Shown piece by piece: positions 1 through 8,585 of a stretch of DNA of 64,000 nucleotides. The notes beneath the pieces were generated by a model. That model worked only from the letters and a program-made list of their open reading frames with translations. It searched no databases and was not told the DNA's origin. A program made the position numbers and the translations under genes. Positions within the stretch are counted from its first letter, which is position 1; every line of letters begins with the position of its first letter. The DNA is taken from the NCBI RefSeq assembly GCF_042654985.1, contig NZ_JBHSMT010000012.1, forward strand, positions 186,001-250,000, given 5' to 3'. The DNA is from Paraherbaspirillum soli. Lineage in GTDB: Bacteria > Pseudomonadota > Gammaproteobacteria > Burkholderiales > Burkholderiaceae_D.

Positions 1-89
1 TGGTCGATAGCACGGTTCCAGAACACCTGATCGCGCCCTACTCCGCGCTGGGCATTTCGATCAGCCTGGCATTTGAGACGCATAAATAG
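1..89 (+). CDS. C-terminal end of a gene cut by the window edge
   Basis: An open frame entering from the left edge (codons read from base 3) ends at a TAG at 87-89. The visible tail is about 28 residues and finishes with SLAFETHK. It is too short to assign a family. It lies 79 bp upstream of the MFS gene on the same strand, so it may be part of the same accessory block or the last gene before it. Confidence 0.5.
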   Translation, partial: VDSTVPEHLIAPYSALGISISLAFETHK

Positions 90-168
90 CGTGCTCCAAG
101 TGAGCATCACATTTTGATGACAGTCGACAAGTAGTAAACTTGCCGCATCTCAATTTCTCGCACTCAGA

Positions 169-1380
169 ATGATGACCGATCTGAAAGCTGTCTCAATTTC
201 TCGTGATCCTGACACCGCCGACACTTCCGTCCGTCGCCGTTCCCTGATGGCAGCCTGCAGTGCCCACGCAGTACATGATGGCCTGACTGACCTTATCTAT
301 GTGTTGCTGCCTATCTGGCAGGCGCAATTTTCCATCAGTTACGCGCTAGTGGGACTGTTACGCGGATCCTATTCGGGCATGATGGCCGGCTTTCAACTGC
401 TGGCCAGTCGGCTGGCAAAACGCTGGGGGCGAGAACGCATGCTGGCGGGAGGGACGGCACTGGCTGGCATCGCATACCTGATTGCTGGTCAGGCCGGTGG
501 TCTGACGGTACTGGTGATTGCGTTGTTGTTGGGTGGATTGGGGGCCAGTACTCAGCACCCGCTGGCGTCCTCATTGATCACTGATACGCATGAGGACGGC
601 GGTGGAGTCAAAGAGGCACTGGCACAGTACAACTTTGCCGGCGACATCGGCAAGACGCTGATACCGGGTCTAATGGGCATTTTGCTGGTGGTCATGAGCT
701 GGCAGGCCAGCGTTACGCTGGTGGGCCTGCTCGGCTTGGCTGCGGCCGGTGTGTTGTGGTGGCTTATTCCGGTGCGCGGCGAACAGGCATCCAACAAGGG
801 GGCAGCCGCCCAAGCAATAACCGGAACTGGTTCGGCTAGCGGGCTGCGTGCGTTGCTGCTGACCGGCACTTTGGACAGCGCCGTCCGGATGGGGTTTCTA
901 ACCTTCTTGCCATTCCTATTGAAGAGCAAAGGCGCCGGCACGGCAGGCATCGGTTTTGCGCTGTCATTATTGTTTGTTGGCGGCGCGTTCGGCAAGTTGT
1001 TTTGCGGTTATCTGGGGGCGCGCATCGGCATGATGAAAACAGTGTGGGTAACGGAGTCCGCCACATCGCTGTTGATCTTGCTAGCGGTATGGTTACCGCT
1101 CGTCGGCATGATGGCCATGTTGCCGCTGCTGGGACTTGCCTTGAACGGAACCTCTTCGGTGCTGTATGGTGCAGTGCCAGAATTGGCCGGCGCAGGAAAA
1201 CGCGAGCAAGCTTTCGCGCTGTTCTATACCGGCACCATAGGTGGTGGGGCGCTATCACCCGTGTTGTTTGGTCGACTGGGTGACGCCGCTGGAGTCCACG
1301 CTGCGCTGATAACGTTGGCGGCGATCCTGCTGTTCACATTGCCATTGTCTTGGCAAGTACAGAGAGAGGTCGGCAGTTGA
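169..1380 (+). CDS. MFS efflux transporter, fosmidomycin-resistance-like
   Basis: A 403-residue integral membrane protein with about 12 hydrophobic segments, the usual length for a major facilitator. The N-terminal part (AHAVHDGLTDLIYVLLP, about residues 32-48) and the conserved first-half loop (RLAKRWGRERML, about 82-93) resemble fosmidomycin-resistance-type drug exporters; this is family resemblance, and the substrate is unknown. A second ATG follows the first directly, so the start is uncertain by one codon. No neighbour points to a pathway. It is the first complete gene of the accessory array. Confidence 0.75.
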   Translation: MMTDLKAVSISRDPDTADTSVRRRSLMAACSAHAVHDGLTDLIYVLLPIWQAQFSISYALVGLLRGSYSGMMAGFQLLASRLAKRWGRERMLAGGTALAGIAYLIAGQAGGLTVLVIALLLGGLGASTQHPLASSLITDTHEDGGGVKEALAQYNFAGDIGKTLIPGLMGILLVVMSWQASVTLVGLLGLAAAGVLWWLIPVRGEQASNKGAAAQAITGTGSASGLRALLLTGTLDSAVRMGFLTFLPFLLKSKGAGTAGIGFALSLLFVGGAFGKLFCGYLGARIGMMKTVWVTESATSLLILLAVWLPLVGMMAMLPLLGLALNGTSSVLYGAVPELAGAGKREQAFALFYTGTIGGGALSPVLFGRLGDAAGVHAALITLAAILLFTLPLSWQVQREVGS

Positions 1381-1529
1381 TTGCTGCTTATTCACTTCAA
1401 AGCTCCCAGTCCCTGGATATCGGTTCGATAAATTGCGACTTCTATCGGCTGTAATCGGCCAGAAACAGCCATTGCGACACGGAGTCTCAATCCAGCACAA
1501 TCGCTGCAAAAACTTGTAAAAGGTTACCT

Positions 1530-2237
1530 ATGGAAGACACTCGCGCGAATATTATTGAGAGATTGGTTCACGAAATCATCACATTAGATTCCTCTCGCCC
1601 TCTGCGCATTGCGATTGACGGCCGGACAGCGTCAGGCAAAACTACACTCGCGAACGAACTATCGAAAGCAATCGAGCAGACAGGGCGCCCCGTAATTAGA
1701 ACTTCGATAGATGGCTTTCATCGGCCCAAAACGGAACGTTATGCTCGCGGCCGCTATTCCGCTGAGAGCTACTATCGAGACGCTCGCGACCTCGCTGCGA
1801 TTGTCGATTTGTTGCTAAGACCTTTGGGGCAAGACGGGGATCGCAAATACTGCACGGCGTCATTCGATCTTGCGGGCGATGTTCCGCTTCCTCTTGAGTT
1901 CAATGTCGCCGAATCACAGGCCGTGCTCCTGGTCGACGGAACTTTCCTGCAACGTCCGGAATTACAACCATGGTGGGACTTTACGGTTTTCGTGGAGACC
2001 GACGAGTACGTGGCCGAACGACGCGGAATCGCGCGTGATGCCTTGCACTTGGGGGATGAAGAACTTGCGAAGCGACTGTTTGTGGAGCGCTATCGGCCGG
2101 CATTTGGTCTTTATACCGAGGAGGTAGACCCTAAGGCAAATGCTGACGCCGTATTTGGCAACAACGATTTCAACTGCCCAACGCTGCAAATAAGAAGCCG
2201 TCCTATTCAGGAAAAAGCAACGTCCGCTTTAGGGTAA
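1530..2237 (+). CDS. uridine-kinase-like P-loop kinase
   Basis: A 235-residue protein of the nucleoside/pantothenate kinase P-loop superfamily. A Walker A motif GRTASGKTT lies at about residues 30-38. DGFHRPK (about 61-67) fits the substrate-binding region of uridine kinases, and LLVDGTFL (about 135-142) fits Walker B. An AAAGG ribosome site precedes the ATG by six bases. It probably phosphorylates a nucleoside or a similar small hydroxylated substrate, but family members of this kind have not all been shown to be uridine kinases. The gene stands alone, followed by the first copy of the array repeat. Confidence 0.7.
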   Translation: MEDTRANIIERLVHEIITLDSSRPLRIAIDGRTASGKTTLANELSKAIEQTGRPVIRTSIDGFHRPKTERYARGRYSAESYYRDARDLAAIVDLLLRPLGQDGDRKYCTASFDLAGDVPLPLEFNVAESQAVLLVDGTFLQRPELQPWWDFTVFVETDEYVAERRGIARDALHLGDEELAKRLFVERYRPAFGLYTEEVDPKANADAVFGNNDFNCPTLQIRSRPIQEKATSALG

Positions 2238-2273
2238 ATCGATTGGCCGGGATGGATCGAAATAAGTCTGTCG

Positions 2274-2420
2274 CGACCGGCTCAAAGCGGCCAAAACCGA
2301 TTGCCGGCGTTCCGCCAAAACCACGTCGATTCCCCAAAAAAAAATCATCGATCAAGTAAGCGCAACTACGTTGACAAACGCCGCCCCGCCCCTACACTGA
2401 AATCGTTGCCCAACGGAAAA
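2274..2420 (+). repeat. array repeat R1 (coding-derived boundary sequence)
   Basis: The core at 2360-2407 reads RNYVDKRRPAPTLKS when translated in the frame shared by all copies. Upstream flank: CGACCGGCTCAAAG at 2275-2288, also found before copy R6 (10337-10350 with small changes). The core contains TTGACA, then 16 bases, then TACACT, which is a passable sigma-70 promoter. It separates the kinase-like gene from the phosphoesterase gene and fills most of the 327-bp gap between them. Confidence 0.85.
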
Positions 2421-2564
2421 TTTGGCCGTTTTCCGTTCACCTGACAACGAAGAATTGCTTTGTGTACCCAAGATTAGTTGACCACTACAGCCAAGCCTAG
2501 CCCTTGTCCAACGCAACTGCTAACGCCCGCTGTCTCAATCCATCTAATACTAAGCAGGGGGCAT

Positions 2565-3953
2565 ATGAGTTCGCTGGATAAGATCAACCACTTTGTGGTG
2601 CTGATGCTGGAAAACAAGTCGTTTGATAACCTTCTTGGTTCTCCGGATTGGAAAGGGAGCAAGATCAACGGGCTGACCGGCGCCGAGACGAACCCCGACA
2701 AAACCGGCGACTTTGTCAGGGTTTGGAACAGTCCGATCGGTCCCAACGACGCCTGGCTGCCAACCCCTGATCCAGGAGAGCTATTTACTGATATCAATGA
2801 ACAAATCGGCGTTAATTCCGCGGTGCCACCAATGAGCGGCTTCGTCAGCAATTACCTCAGACAAGGTGGCGTAGCAAAAAACATCATGCACTACTTTACG
2901 GAGCAGCAAGTGCCAGCGTTGACGGCATTGGCACGCAGCTATGCAATCTGCGATGAATGGTTTGCGTCTGCTCCGTGCCAGACGTGGCCTAACCGCTTCT
3001 TCGTGCACACCGGAACCGCAGGTGGTTACGAAAACAATAGCCCGCTGCATTTCCCGTATCTGATGCGAACGATATTCAATGCCCTGGAGGGCGTAGCGCC
3101 GAATGGCTGGGAAATTTATTTTGGCGACTTTCCCCATGCCTTAACGCTGAGTAGGCTTTGGGATCATCTAGACCATTTCCGGCCGTTCCAGGATTTCCTG
3201 GACGATGCCAAGCATGGCCATCTTCCGTCCTATTCTTTTATCGAACCGCGATATTTTGCCGACCTGGACTGGCCGAACGACATGCATCCTCCGCACAATC
3301 TGAACTACGGCGATCAACTTGTCGCGACCGTCTACAACGCGCTTCGAAACTCCCCAAACTGGGAATCGACAATGCTGGTCGTGACATTTGATGAACACGG
3401 CGGTTGTTATGATCATGTTTTGCCGCCAAAAGCTTTACCGCCGACCGCTCCCGGACCCGGCCAGAAATTTGCCTTTGACCGTTATGGAGTGAGGGTGCCG
3501 GCCGTGGTGGTATCGCCGCTGATCCGGCCAGGAACCGTGCTGAGGTCGACCACAGCACACCCTTATGACCACACTTCAATTATCAGTACGCTACGCAAGC
3601 GATTTGGCATCACTCAGTCGCTCACGGATCGGGATGCGCATGCGCCGGATCTGGAGCAAGTGCTTAACCTGGACCTCCCGTCAAACGATGCTAGAGATGT
3701 TGTACAGGCCTTGCCGCCGCCGGCCTCAGACAATGCTGTTGCTCTGAACCAGGCTCGATTGGCTCCTTTGAACGGCATGCAACAAAGCTTGCATGCGGCA
3801 GCTGCGCATCTTGTTCCGCTCATCCACGGCGTGTCGGTTGCCAATCACATCACCACTTTAAGCAACGGATTTGCGCCGATGATTCCGCCCGCGGCAAGTC
3901 CTACCGAGGCCTTGCCGTTTATTCGAAACATACTGGGAAAGCTGCTGCCTTAA
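2565..3953 (+). CDS. phospholipase C-like phosphoesterase family protein
   Basis: A 462-residue protein of the phosphoesterase family that includes bacterial phospholipases C and the acid phosphatase AcpA. Seen: ENKSFDNLLG near the N-terminus (the family's ENxSFD metal/nucleophile motif) and DEHGGCYDHV in the second half, the conserved metal-binding motif. Start chosen at the ATG after AGCAGGGGG (2553-2560); an in-frame ATG at 2478 would add 29 residues that do not look like a signal peptide. No Tat or Sec signal is evident, unusual for enzymes that normally act outside the cytoplasm. The next two small genes may or may not belong with it, because a degenerate array repeat intervenes at 4053. 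Confidence 0.8.
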   Translation: MSSLDKINHFVVLMLENKSFDNLLGSPDWKGSKINGLTGAETNPDKTGDFVRVWNSPIGPNDAWLPTPDPGELFTDINEQIGVNSAVPPMSGFVSNYLRQGGVAKNIMHYFTEQQVPALTALARSYAICDEWFASAPCQTWPNRFFVHTGTAGGYENNSPLHFPYLMRTIFNALEGVAPNGWEIYFGDFPHALTLSRLWDHLDHFRPFQDFLDDAKHGHLPSYSFIEPRYFADLDWPNDMHPPHNLNYGDQLVATVYNALRNSPNWESTMLVVTFDEHGGCYDHVLPPKALPPTAPGPGQKFAFDRYGVRVPAVVVSPLIRPGTVLRSTTAHPYDHTSIISTLRKRFGITQSLTDRDAHAPDLEQVLNLDLPSNDARDVVQALPPPASDNAVALNQARLAPLNGMQQSLHAAAAHLVPLIHGVSVANHITTLSNGFAPMIPPAASPTEALPFIRNILGKLLP

Positions 3954-4052
3954 CGAGAGAAACCTGACATCAAGAATTGCGAACCAGATTCAAGGAATGC
4001 GTTAGCAGAGAGGTTAATTTCCTTCTCAGTTCGTGCGCTATCCCTTAGACGT

Positions 4053-4071
4053 CACAATTACGTTGATAAAC
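4053..4071 (+). repeat. array repeat R0, degenerate short copy
   Basis: CACAATTACGTTGATAAAC matches the core of copy R5 at 17 of 19 bases. Both changes are synonymous in the shared frame (AAC to AAT, GAC to GAT, still HNYVDK). It lies just upstream of the small membrane-protein gene; the resemblance breaks off at the ribosome site of that gene. Confidence 0.6.
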
Positions 4072-4082
4072 AGGGAGAAATC

Positions 4083-4403
4083 ATGGCGATCAACTGGTTG
4101 TTTGCGATCCTATTAAGCGGACTCTTGGGCGCCGTAGGGCAAGGAATACGTGTCATCTCCGGCCTCAAGAAGCTTAGCGACGAGGCGGCCATAACGCAAA
4201 AAAAATTCAGTGACTTATTTAGCGCTCCCCGATTTGGGATCAGCATGTTGATCGGCTTTGCTGCCGGAGCGATCGGTTTTCTCTCCTTAAACGTCGATCC
4301 GGCGGCGACGCTGAATCACCAGCAAATCGTAACGCTTCTCGGAATTGGTTATGCCGGCGCCGACTTCATTGAGGCATTCATGAACAAGGAGCTGCCAAAG
4401 TGA
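4083..4403 (+). CDS. small two-helix membrane protein, unknown function
   Basis: A 106-residue protein with a hydrophobic N-terminal helix (about residues 4-22), a charged middle part (KKLSDEAAITQKKFSD), and further hydrophobic stretches (about 56-72 and 85-98). CAGGGAGAAATC gives a good ribosome site. It is not recognised. Its size and layout resemble small holin-like or immunity-type membrane proteins, but nothing specific supports either role. It could be a partner of the preceding phosphoesterase, although a degenerate array repeat between them suggests it may be a separate cassette. Confidence 0.6.
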   Translation: MAINWLFAILLSGLLGAVGQGIRVISGLKKLSDEAAITQKKFSDLFSAPRFGISMLIGFAAGAIGFLSLNVDPAATLNHQQIVTLLGIGYAGADFIEAFMNKELPK

Positions 4404-4438
4404 TTCGAACCTAGGCCAAGCAGACTTTGTAAAAGCCT

Positions 4439-4837
4439 ATGATGCAAATAACCTGTTACCTGTTTGGCCATGAGTGGGAAAACTGCAAATGTCGCCGTTG
4501 CGGACTTTCTAATGATCATAAGTGGCAACCCTGGAAATATCAGAGCGCCAAGATGTGTCGACAAACCAGGTTTTGCAGCGAATGCCGATCACAAGAAACG
4601 CGCGTTGTTCACGACTTTGGTGAATGGATTGGCGCGGATACCATGCGACATCGTATATGCAGCCGATGCGATGAGGAAGAGGAGCAGGATTCGATACCCT
4701 GCTTCGATTGCCACGGAACCGGTGTTTGTCCCAGATGCCATGGCTCCTGTAGCGATCCTTATGGTCGAAGTTGCGACCTGTGTTGCGGAGACGGGGATTG
4801 CCGATACTGTGACGGACATCGCAGAATTTGGCGCTGA
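4439..4837 (+). CDS. cysteine-rich zinc-ribbon/DnaJ-like protein
   Basis: A 132-residue protein with many Cys pairs: CKCRRCG (about residues 17-23), CRQTRFCSEC, CSRCDEEE, then a series resembling the DnaJ central zinc domain (CFDCHGTGVCPRCHG, about 93-107) and CDLCCGDGDCRYCDG near the end. Two or more structural zinc sites are expected. Function is unknown; such proteins often mediate protein contacts. Its start lies 35 bp after the small membrane-protein gene, so the two could be co-transcribed. Another frame over the same bases is open for 142 codons but lacks the regular Cys spacing. Confidence 0.6.
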   Translation: MMQITCYLFGHEWENCKCRRCGLSNDHKWQPWKYQSAKMCRQTRFCSECRSQETRVVHDFGEWIGADTMRHRICSRCDEEEEQDSIPCFDCHGTGVCPRCHGSCSDPYGRSCDLCCGDGDCRYCDGHRRIWR

Positions 4838-4966
4838 CGATGAGAAAAGTGCTCACCCCAACTTGCCGCTCAACACAGGCGCCACGCAATAGAACTGCGC
4901 AGCATTGATTAAGGTTGTTCACACTCCGCCGATACGGCTCCCATGAAATGAATGGGATGGTCGTTC

Positions 4967-5110
4967 AGCCCAAAATTCATCACAGGAATAGGCGCAACTA
5001 CGTTGACAAACGCCGCCCCGACGCTGAACTCGATGTTCGATCACACGGCAACTAGGTTTAAACACGACCATTTGCGAATGATGCAGTTCGACCTGACGCG
5101 GCGGCCAGGC
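4967..5110 (+). repeat. array repeat R2
   Basis: Core at 4992-5020 (RNYVDKRRP frame), then a tail, GACGCTGAACTCGATGTTCG, that matches the start of the recombinase remnant at 11358-11384 with a 2-base gap. Further on, TTTGCGAATGATGCAGTTCG (5070-5089) matches the tails of R5, R6 and R7. The rest of the 412-bp gap (5120-5249) is AT-rich, with TATGTAATTATGTAATTATT around 5164-5183 and no gene. Confidence 0.85.
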
Positions 5111-5249
5111 ATCTCCAGTTGAAGATCCACTACAGGCTGTTATCTATTCATTTCACGATAAATATGTAATTATGTAATTATTCCTACGGGCAATAATTAT
5201 CATCGCTAGTGTTTCTCATTCGAAGTTACTTTTCTCAAGTCGAAACCTC

Positions 5250-6143
5250 ATGAAAATATCAAACCTAAAGATCATCCTGAAAGCGCTTTCACTAACATTG
5301 GCCCTTTCCGCATCAGTAACCCATGCCGAAACAATCAATATAGGTTCAATGCTCAAGGACGGTATCAAGAAAGCGCTACAGAAAAATCCCGACTCATCTG
5401 CAAATGCAGGAGCCGGAAATATCGCCAGCTATCCCATGCCGGGGTCCTACGATGCCACTGATCGCGACTTCGAACGCTCACTCACCATTCACCCGGATGG
5501 GAAATTCGAACTCGAAGCCATGGAAAAAGGAAAACCCGGCAATCTCCGTTCCGGCTCGGGTAGCGGGCAATTGGTTTTCAACGGAAGCCAGTGGCGATAC
5601 GCAGAAGGCACTTGCACCATGACGTTGAGCGCCACGTCGCCGGGACTTCAAGTACACCTTCAATCGTGTGCCGGCTTATTTGGTGATGTGCCCTTCGATG
5701 GCCGCTACCAGTTGAAAGAAAAGAAAACTACCAGCGTGCAGGCAAACTCTGGCGTGAGCAAGAATAAACAGCTTTCAGCGCAACTGAATTGCCAAAATCT
5801 GGACTTTAGCGAAACCGGTATTGCGAATTTGCTGGGAAAGGCAACCAAGCTGCCGCAAAACGAGATTTGGGAACATGAGATTGTTGTGCCTGGCGGCTAT
5901 ACGTTTGGCGATATTCCAATTCAGTCTGTGAATCTCTCTGAGGTCAACGGCGGATTCCTGGCGTTGTTTGTGGATGGCGATTCCACTGCGATAAAGTCCG
6001 CGATTAAGAAAGTTCGCATCAAGGGCGATACAACAACCGTGGGGCTGCACAAAGTTGGCGAAGCCAATGGCTTTGCATTTCCGGGAAAACGCAGCGGGCA
6101 GTTGTATGTATTCTGCCGGCGCCAGATGACTGAATATGATTAG
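5250..6143 (+). CDS. exported protein of unknown function
   Basis: A 297-residue protein with a typical Sec signal peptide (about residues 1-26, ending ASVTHA-E). The mature part starts with NIGSMLKDGIKKALQKNP and has a mixed beta-rich composition with four or so Cys residues. No family is recognised. Composition is less GC-rich than the core genes in the window. It is the only gene between repeats R2 and R3. Confidence 0.6.
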   Translation: MKISNLKIILKALSLTLALSASVTHAETINIGSMLKDGIKKALQKNPDSSANAGAGNIASYPMPGSYDATDRDFERSLTIHPDGKFELEAMEKGKPGNLRSGSGSGQLVFNGSQWRYAEGTCTMTLSATSPGLQVHLQSCAGLFGDVPFDGRYQLKEKKTTSVQANSGVSKNKQLSAQLNCQNLDFSETGIANLLGKATKLPQNEIWEHEIVVPGGYTFGDIPIQSVNLSEVNGGFLALFVDGDSTAIKSAIKKVRIKGDTTTVGLHKVGEANGFAFPGKRSGQLYVFCRRQMTEYD

Positions 6144-6394
6144 CGAGTGGCGGCGCGAGAATGAGAGTCAAGTCAACAATTCATGCTTCCGCGCCCCTTG
6201 TTGCCGCACATTGCAGTTAACCGGCATATTTCGCCCCCTTTCGTCAGCTCACGCTTCATCGCAGACGCTCAGAACTCTGCTTCGACCGGCTGATTTGGAT
6301 CACTTTCAGGCATTAAAATCTGAAAGCGGCTTTCTGATCGTAATTGTCGCTTAACTAATTTCAACTTCATTTTCTGAGGCAACGTCTTATGTAT

Positions 6395-6476
6395 CGCCCA
6401 CCGCAAAAGTGGGCGTTACTACTACATTAGTGGTGCAGCAACCGCTTCGCACATTGCGCATTCCGGCGGTTGCTGC
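6395..6476 (+). other. two adjacent strong hairpins
   Basis: Hairpin 1: CGCCCAC (6395-6401) pairs with GTGGGCG (6409-6415). Hairpin 2: GCAGCAACCGC (6435-6445) pairs perfectly with GCGGTTGCTGC (6466-6476) around a 20-base loop. They lie in the 581-bp gap 6144-6724 between the exported-protein gene and repeat R3. No run of T follows either one, so ordinary terminators are not clearly indicated; a structured RNA or a relic of a recombination site is possible. Confidence 0.45.
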
Positions 6477-6552
6477 AATTGGGCACTAAAGGAGGGGAGC
6501 AAAGGATTAACATCACTGGAAGATGTGCGCTACTCAAGTAACGCTCAATTTC

Positions 6553-6630
6553 AGCCCGCAAAATCATCGCCCGAGCAGTCGCAACTACGTTGACAAGCGC
6601 CGCCCCGCCCCTACGCTGAAGTCATTTCTC
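6553..6630 (+). repeat. array repeat R3
   Basis: Core 6580-6626: RNYVDKRRPAPTLKS, with AAG, ACG, AAG and TCA where R1 has AAA, ACA, AAA and TCG, all synonymous. The upstream part AAAATCATCGCCCGAGCA is identical to R4. It carries TTGACA, 16 bases, TACGCT. It lies about 100 bp before the dehydrogenase gene. Confidence 0.85.
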
Positions 6631-6724
6631 GGTGGACAATATCTCCATCGCGTGATCGCCTGGCGACTTGGAAGCAGTCACACATTTCACTGTTTTTTTG
6701 ACGTATGCAGGCCGGAAACCCTCT

Positions 6725-7747
6725 ATGAAAATTGCCATATTCAGCGCCCAGTCGTACGACCGTCATTTTCTTGAAGAGGCGCTCTCGCGCCACTATGGGG
6801 ACGGCTCAGTCGAACTTATGTATCACACCGAATCGCTAACACGGCAATCGGTGGCGCTGGCGCAAGATTGCTGTGCCGTGTGCGTATTCGTCAACGATGT
6901 GCTCGATGCCCCCGTGCTCGAAGCGCTGGCCAGCTTAGGCGTGCGCGCCGTTTTGATGCGCTGTGCCGGGTTCAACAATCTCGACGTCGCAGTCGCGGCG
7001 CATCTCGGCATGTTCGTTGCGCGCGTGCCCTCCTATTCGCCAGAGGCGGTAGCCGAGCATACCCTGGCATTAATCCTCACGCTCAACCGCCACACCCACC
7101 GCGCCTATGCGCGTGTACGCGAAGGCAATTTCGCTCTCGACGGTCTGCTCGGTAGCACACTACACGGCAAGACCGTCGGCCTTATTGGCATTGGCAAGAT
7201 TGGCCTTGCGGTGGCACGCATCTTCAATGGCTTCGGCTGCCGAGTGCTTGGATACGATCCGATTACCTCGACCGAATTCGCACAACTAGGCACCATGACT
7301 GCGCTACCGGACCTGTTGGCCGAATCGGATATCGTCTCCCTGCACTGCCCACTGCTCGAGTCCACACACTACATAATCGACAATGCTGCATTGGAGCGCA
7401 TGAAGCCAGGCGCCATGCTGGTGAATACATCGCGCGGTGCACTGCTTAATACTGGCGCTGTGATCGGCGCACTCAAGTCGCGAAAGCTCGGCGCGCTGGC
7501 AATTGATGTTTACGAACAAGAAAGCGAACTATTCTTCCAAGACCATTCGGCAGACATCATCACTGACGATGTGTTCCAACGCCTAATTACCTTCCCCAAT
7601 GTCCTCGTTACCGGCCACCAGGGTTTTTTTACTGTCGAAGCACTGCGTGAGATCGCAGAGACAACCTTCAGCAACTTGGCGTGCTTCTTGGCTGGCTCGT
7701 CGTGCGCCAATCTTGTACCTGGGACCGCCTCCCTACTCGCCCACTGA
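6725..7747 (+). CDS. 2-hydroxyacid dehydrogenase, D-lactate dehydrogenase type
   Basis: A 340-residue NAD-dependent D-2-hydroxyacid dehydrogenase, close in length to LdhA. Nucleotide-binding motif GLIGIGKIGLAVARIF lies at about residues 149-164 (GxGxxG). The catalytic triad of the family can be placed: Arg in NTSRGALLNT, Glu in IDVYEQES, His in VTGHQGFFT. It would interconvert pyruvate and D-lactate in the cytoplasm; substrate preference is inferred only. Start chosen at ATG 6725, where MKIAIFSAQ matches the usual first strand; an upstream in-frame start at 6668 would add 19 residues without family likeness. Confidence 0.85.
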   Translation: MKIAIFSAQSYDRHFLEEALSRHYGDGSVELMYHTESLTRQSVALAQDCCAVCVFVNDVLDAPVLEALASLGVRAVLMRCAGFNNLDVAVAAHLGMFVARVPSYSPEAVAEHTLALILTLNRHTHRAYARVREGNFALDGLLGSTLHGKTVGLIGIGKIGLAVARIFNGFGCRVLGYDPITSTEFAQLGTMTALPDLLAESDIVSLHCPLLESTHYIIDNAALERMKPGAMLVNTSRGALLNTGAVIGALKSRKLGALAIDVYEQESELFFQDHSADIITDDVFQRLITFPNVLVTGHQGFFTVEALREIAETTFSNLACFLAGSSCANLVPGTASLLAH

Positions 7748-7892
7748 AGTATTGAAATTGGATGCGTACAATGCTAGATAAAAGGAGTATGCATAGGATG
7801 ACATTGGCGACCGACGAACGCAGCGAACTAGAGGCGGCAAGTCGCAAGCGCTGCGGCAGCCCAGTTTGGCCACGCGAAACACACGCATCAAG

Positions 7893-8288
7893 ATGACGAC
7901 CCGAACTGCCAGTTGCTCTTGCGGCCAGCTCACGGCTATCACGTCGGCCGACCCTTTTCGCGTCTCCGTTTGCCACTGTCTGGCCTGTCAACGCAGAACG
8001 GGCAGCGTGTTCGCTGCGCAGGCGCGATTCCCCGCAAACTCGGTGGCCATTGCCGGAACTTCGAACACCTTCGTTCGGGTTGGTGATGCCGGAAGCAGAA
8101 GCACGTTCCACTTCTGCCCCACATGCGGTGCCACGGTGTACTACACCAGCGAAGGGCGCGAAGACAGCATCGTCATTCCCGTCGGTGCGTTCGCAGACCT
8201 AGCCTTTCCCTCGCCCACGTTCTCAGTATACGAAGAACGCATGCACACCTGGGTTGAAATGCCCGCAGGCATCGAGCACATGGCTTAG
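7893..8288 (+). CDS. GFA-type zinc protein (glutathione-dependent formaldehyde-activating family)
   Basis: A 131-residue protein of the Gfa/CENP-V-like family. The conserved zinc ligands are all visible: CSCGQL, then CHCLACQRRTGS, then FCPTCGATVYY. Members are small cytoplasmic zinc proteins; only a few have a proven role in S-hydroxymethylglutathione formation, so the function is open. The start at ATG 7893 gives the standard N-terminus (MTTRTASCSCG); a start at 7866 is also open. It shares a cassette with the dehydrogenase gene 145 bp upstream. Confidence 0.8.
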   Translation: MTTRTASCSCGQLTAITSADPFRVSVCHCLACQRRTGSVFAAQARFPANSVAIAGTSNTFVRVGDAGSRSTFHFCPTCGATVYYTSEGREDSIVIPVGAFADLAFPSPTFSVYEERMHTWVEMPAGIEHMA

Positions 8289-8441
8289 CCCGCACCCGGC
8301 CGAAGTGACGGGATTGACCGGAAAGATCGACAATGCGCTAGATGGTGGCCTAGTATTATGGGGCGTCGTGACCATTCAGCAATGCCTGCTATCAGCCAAA
8401 ACCGGTCGCGCCCCTCCTCCGATACAGCTCCAATTCACCTT

Positions 8442-8505
8442 GAAAATCATCGCCCGAGCAGGCGCAACTACGTTGACAAACGCCGCCCCGCCTATGCCTG
8501 AAGTA
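8442..8505 (+). repeat. array repeat R4
   Basis: Core 8463-8490 (RNYVDKRRPA), then the frame breaks (TATGCCTGA) where the other copies continue PTLKS. The upstream AAAATCATCGCCCGAGCA is identical to R3. TTGACA is retained but the downstream hexamer is lost. It lies between the GFA gene and the 3' end of the minus-strand gene. Confidence 0.8.
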
Positions 8506-8585
8506 GTGATATTGATTGGAAAGACTGTCCTTCCTAATCGGAATTAAATTAGACAGCAATCACTGCGCACAGGAATTTTGGATTA

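Noticed and set aside
4464..4892. 142-codon frame overlapping the Cys-rich gene
   Set aside because: The Cys-rich frame has regular CxxC spacing and a DnaJ-like pattern; the alternative has neither and no better ribosome site.
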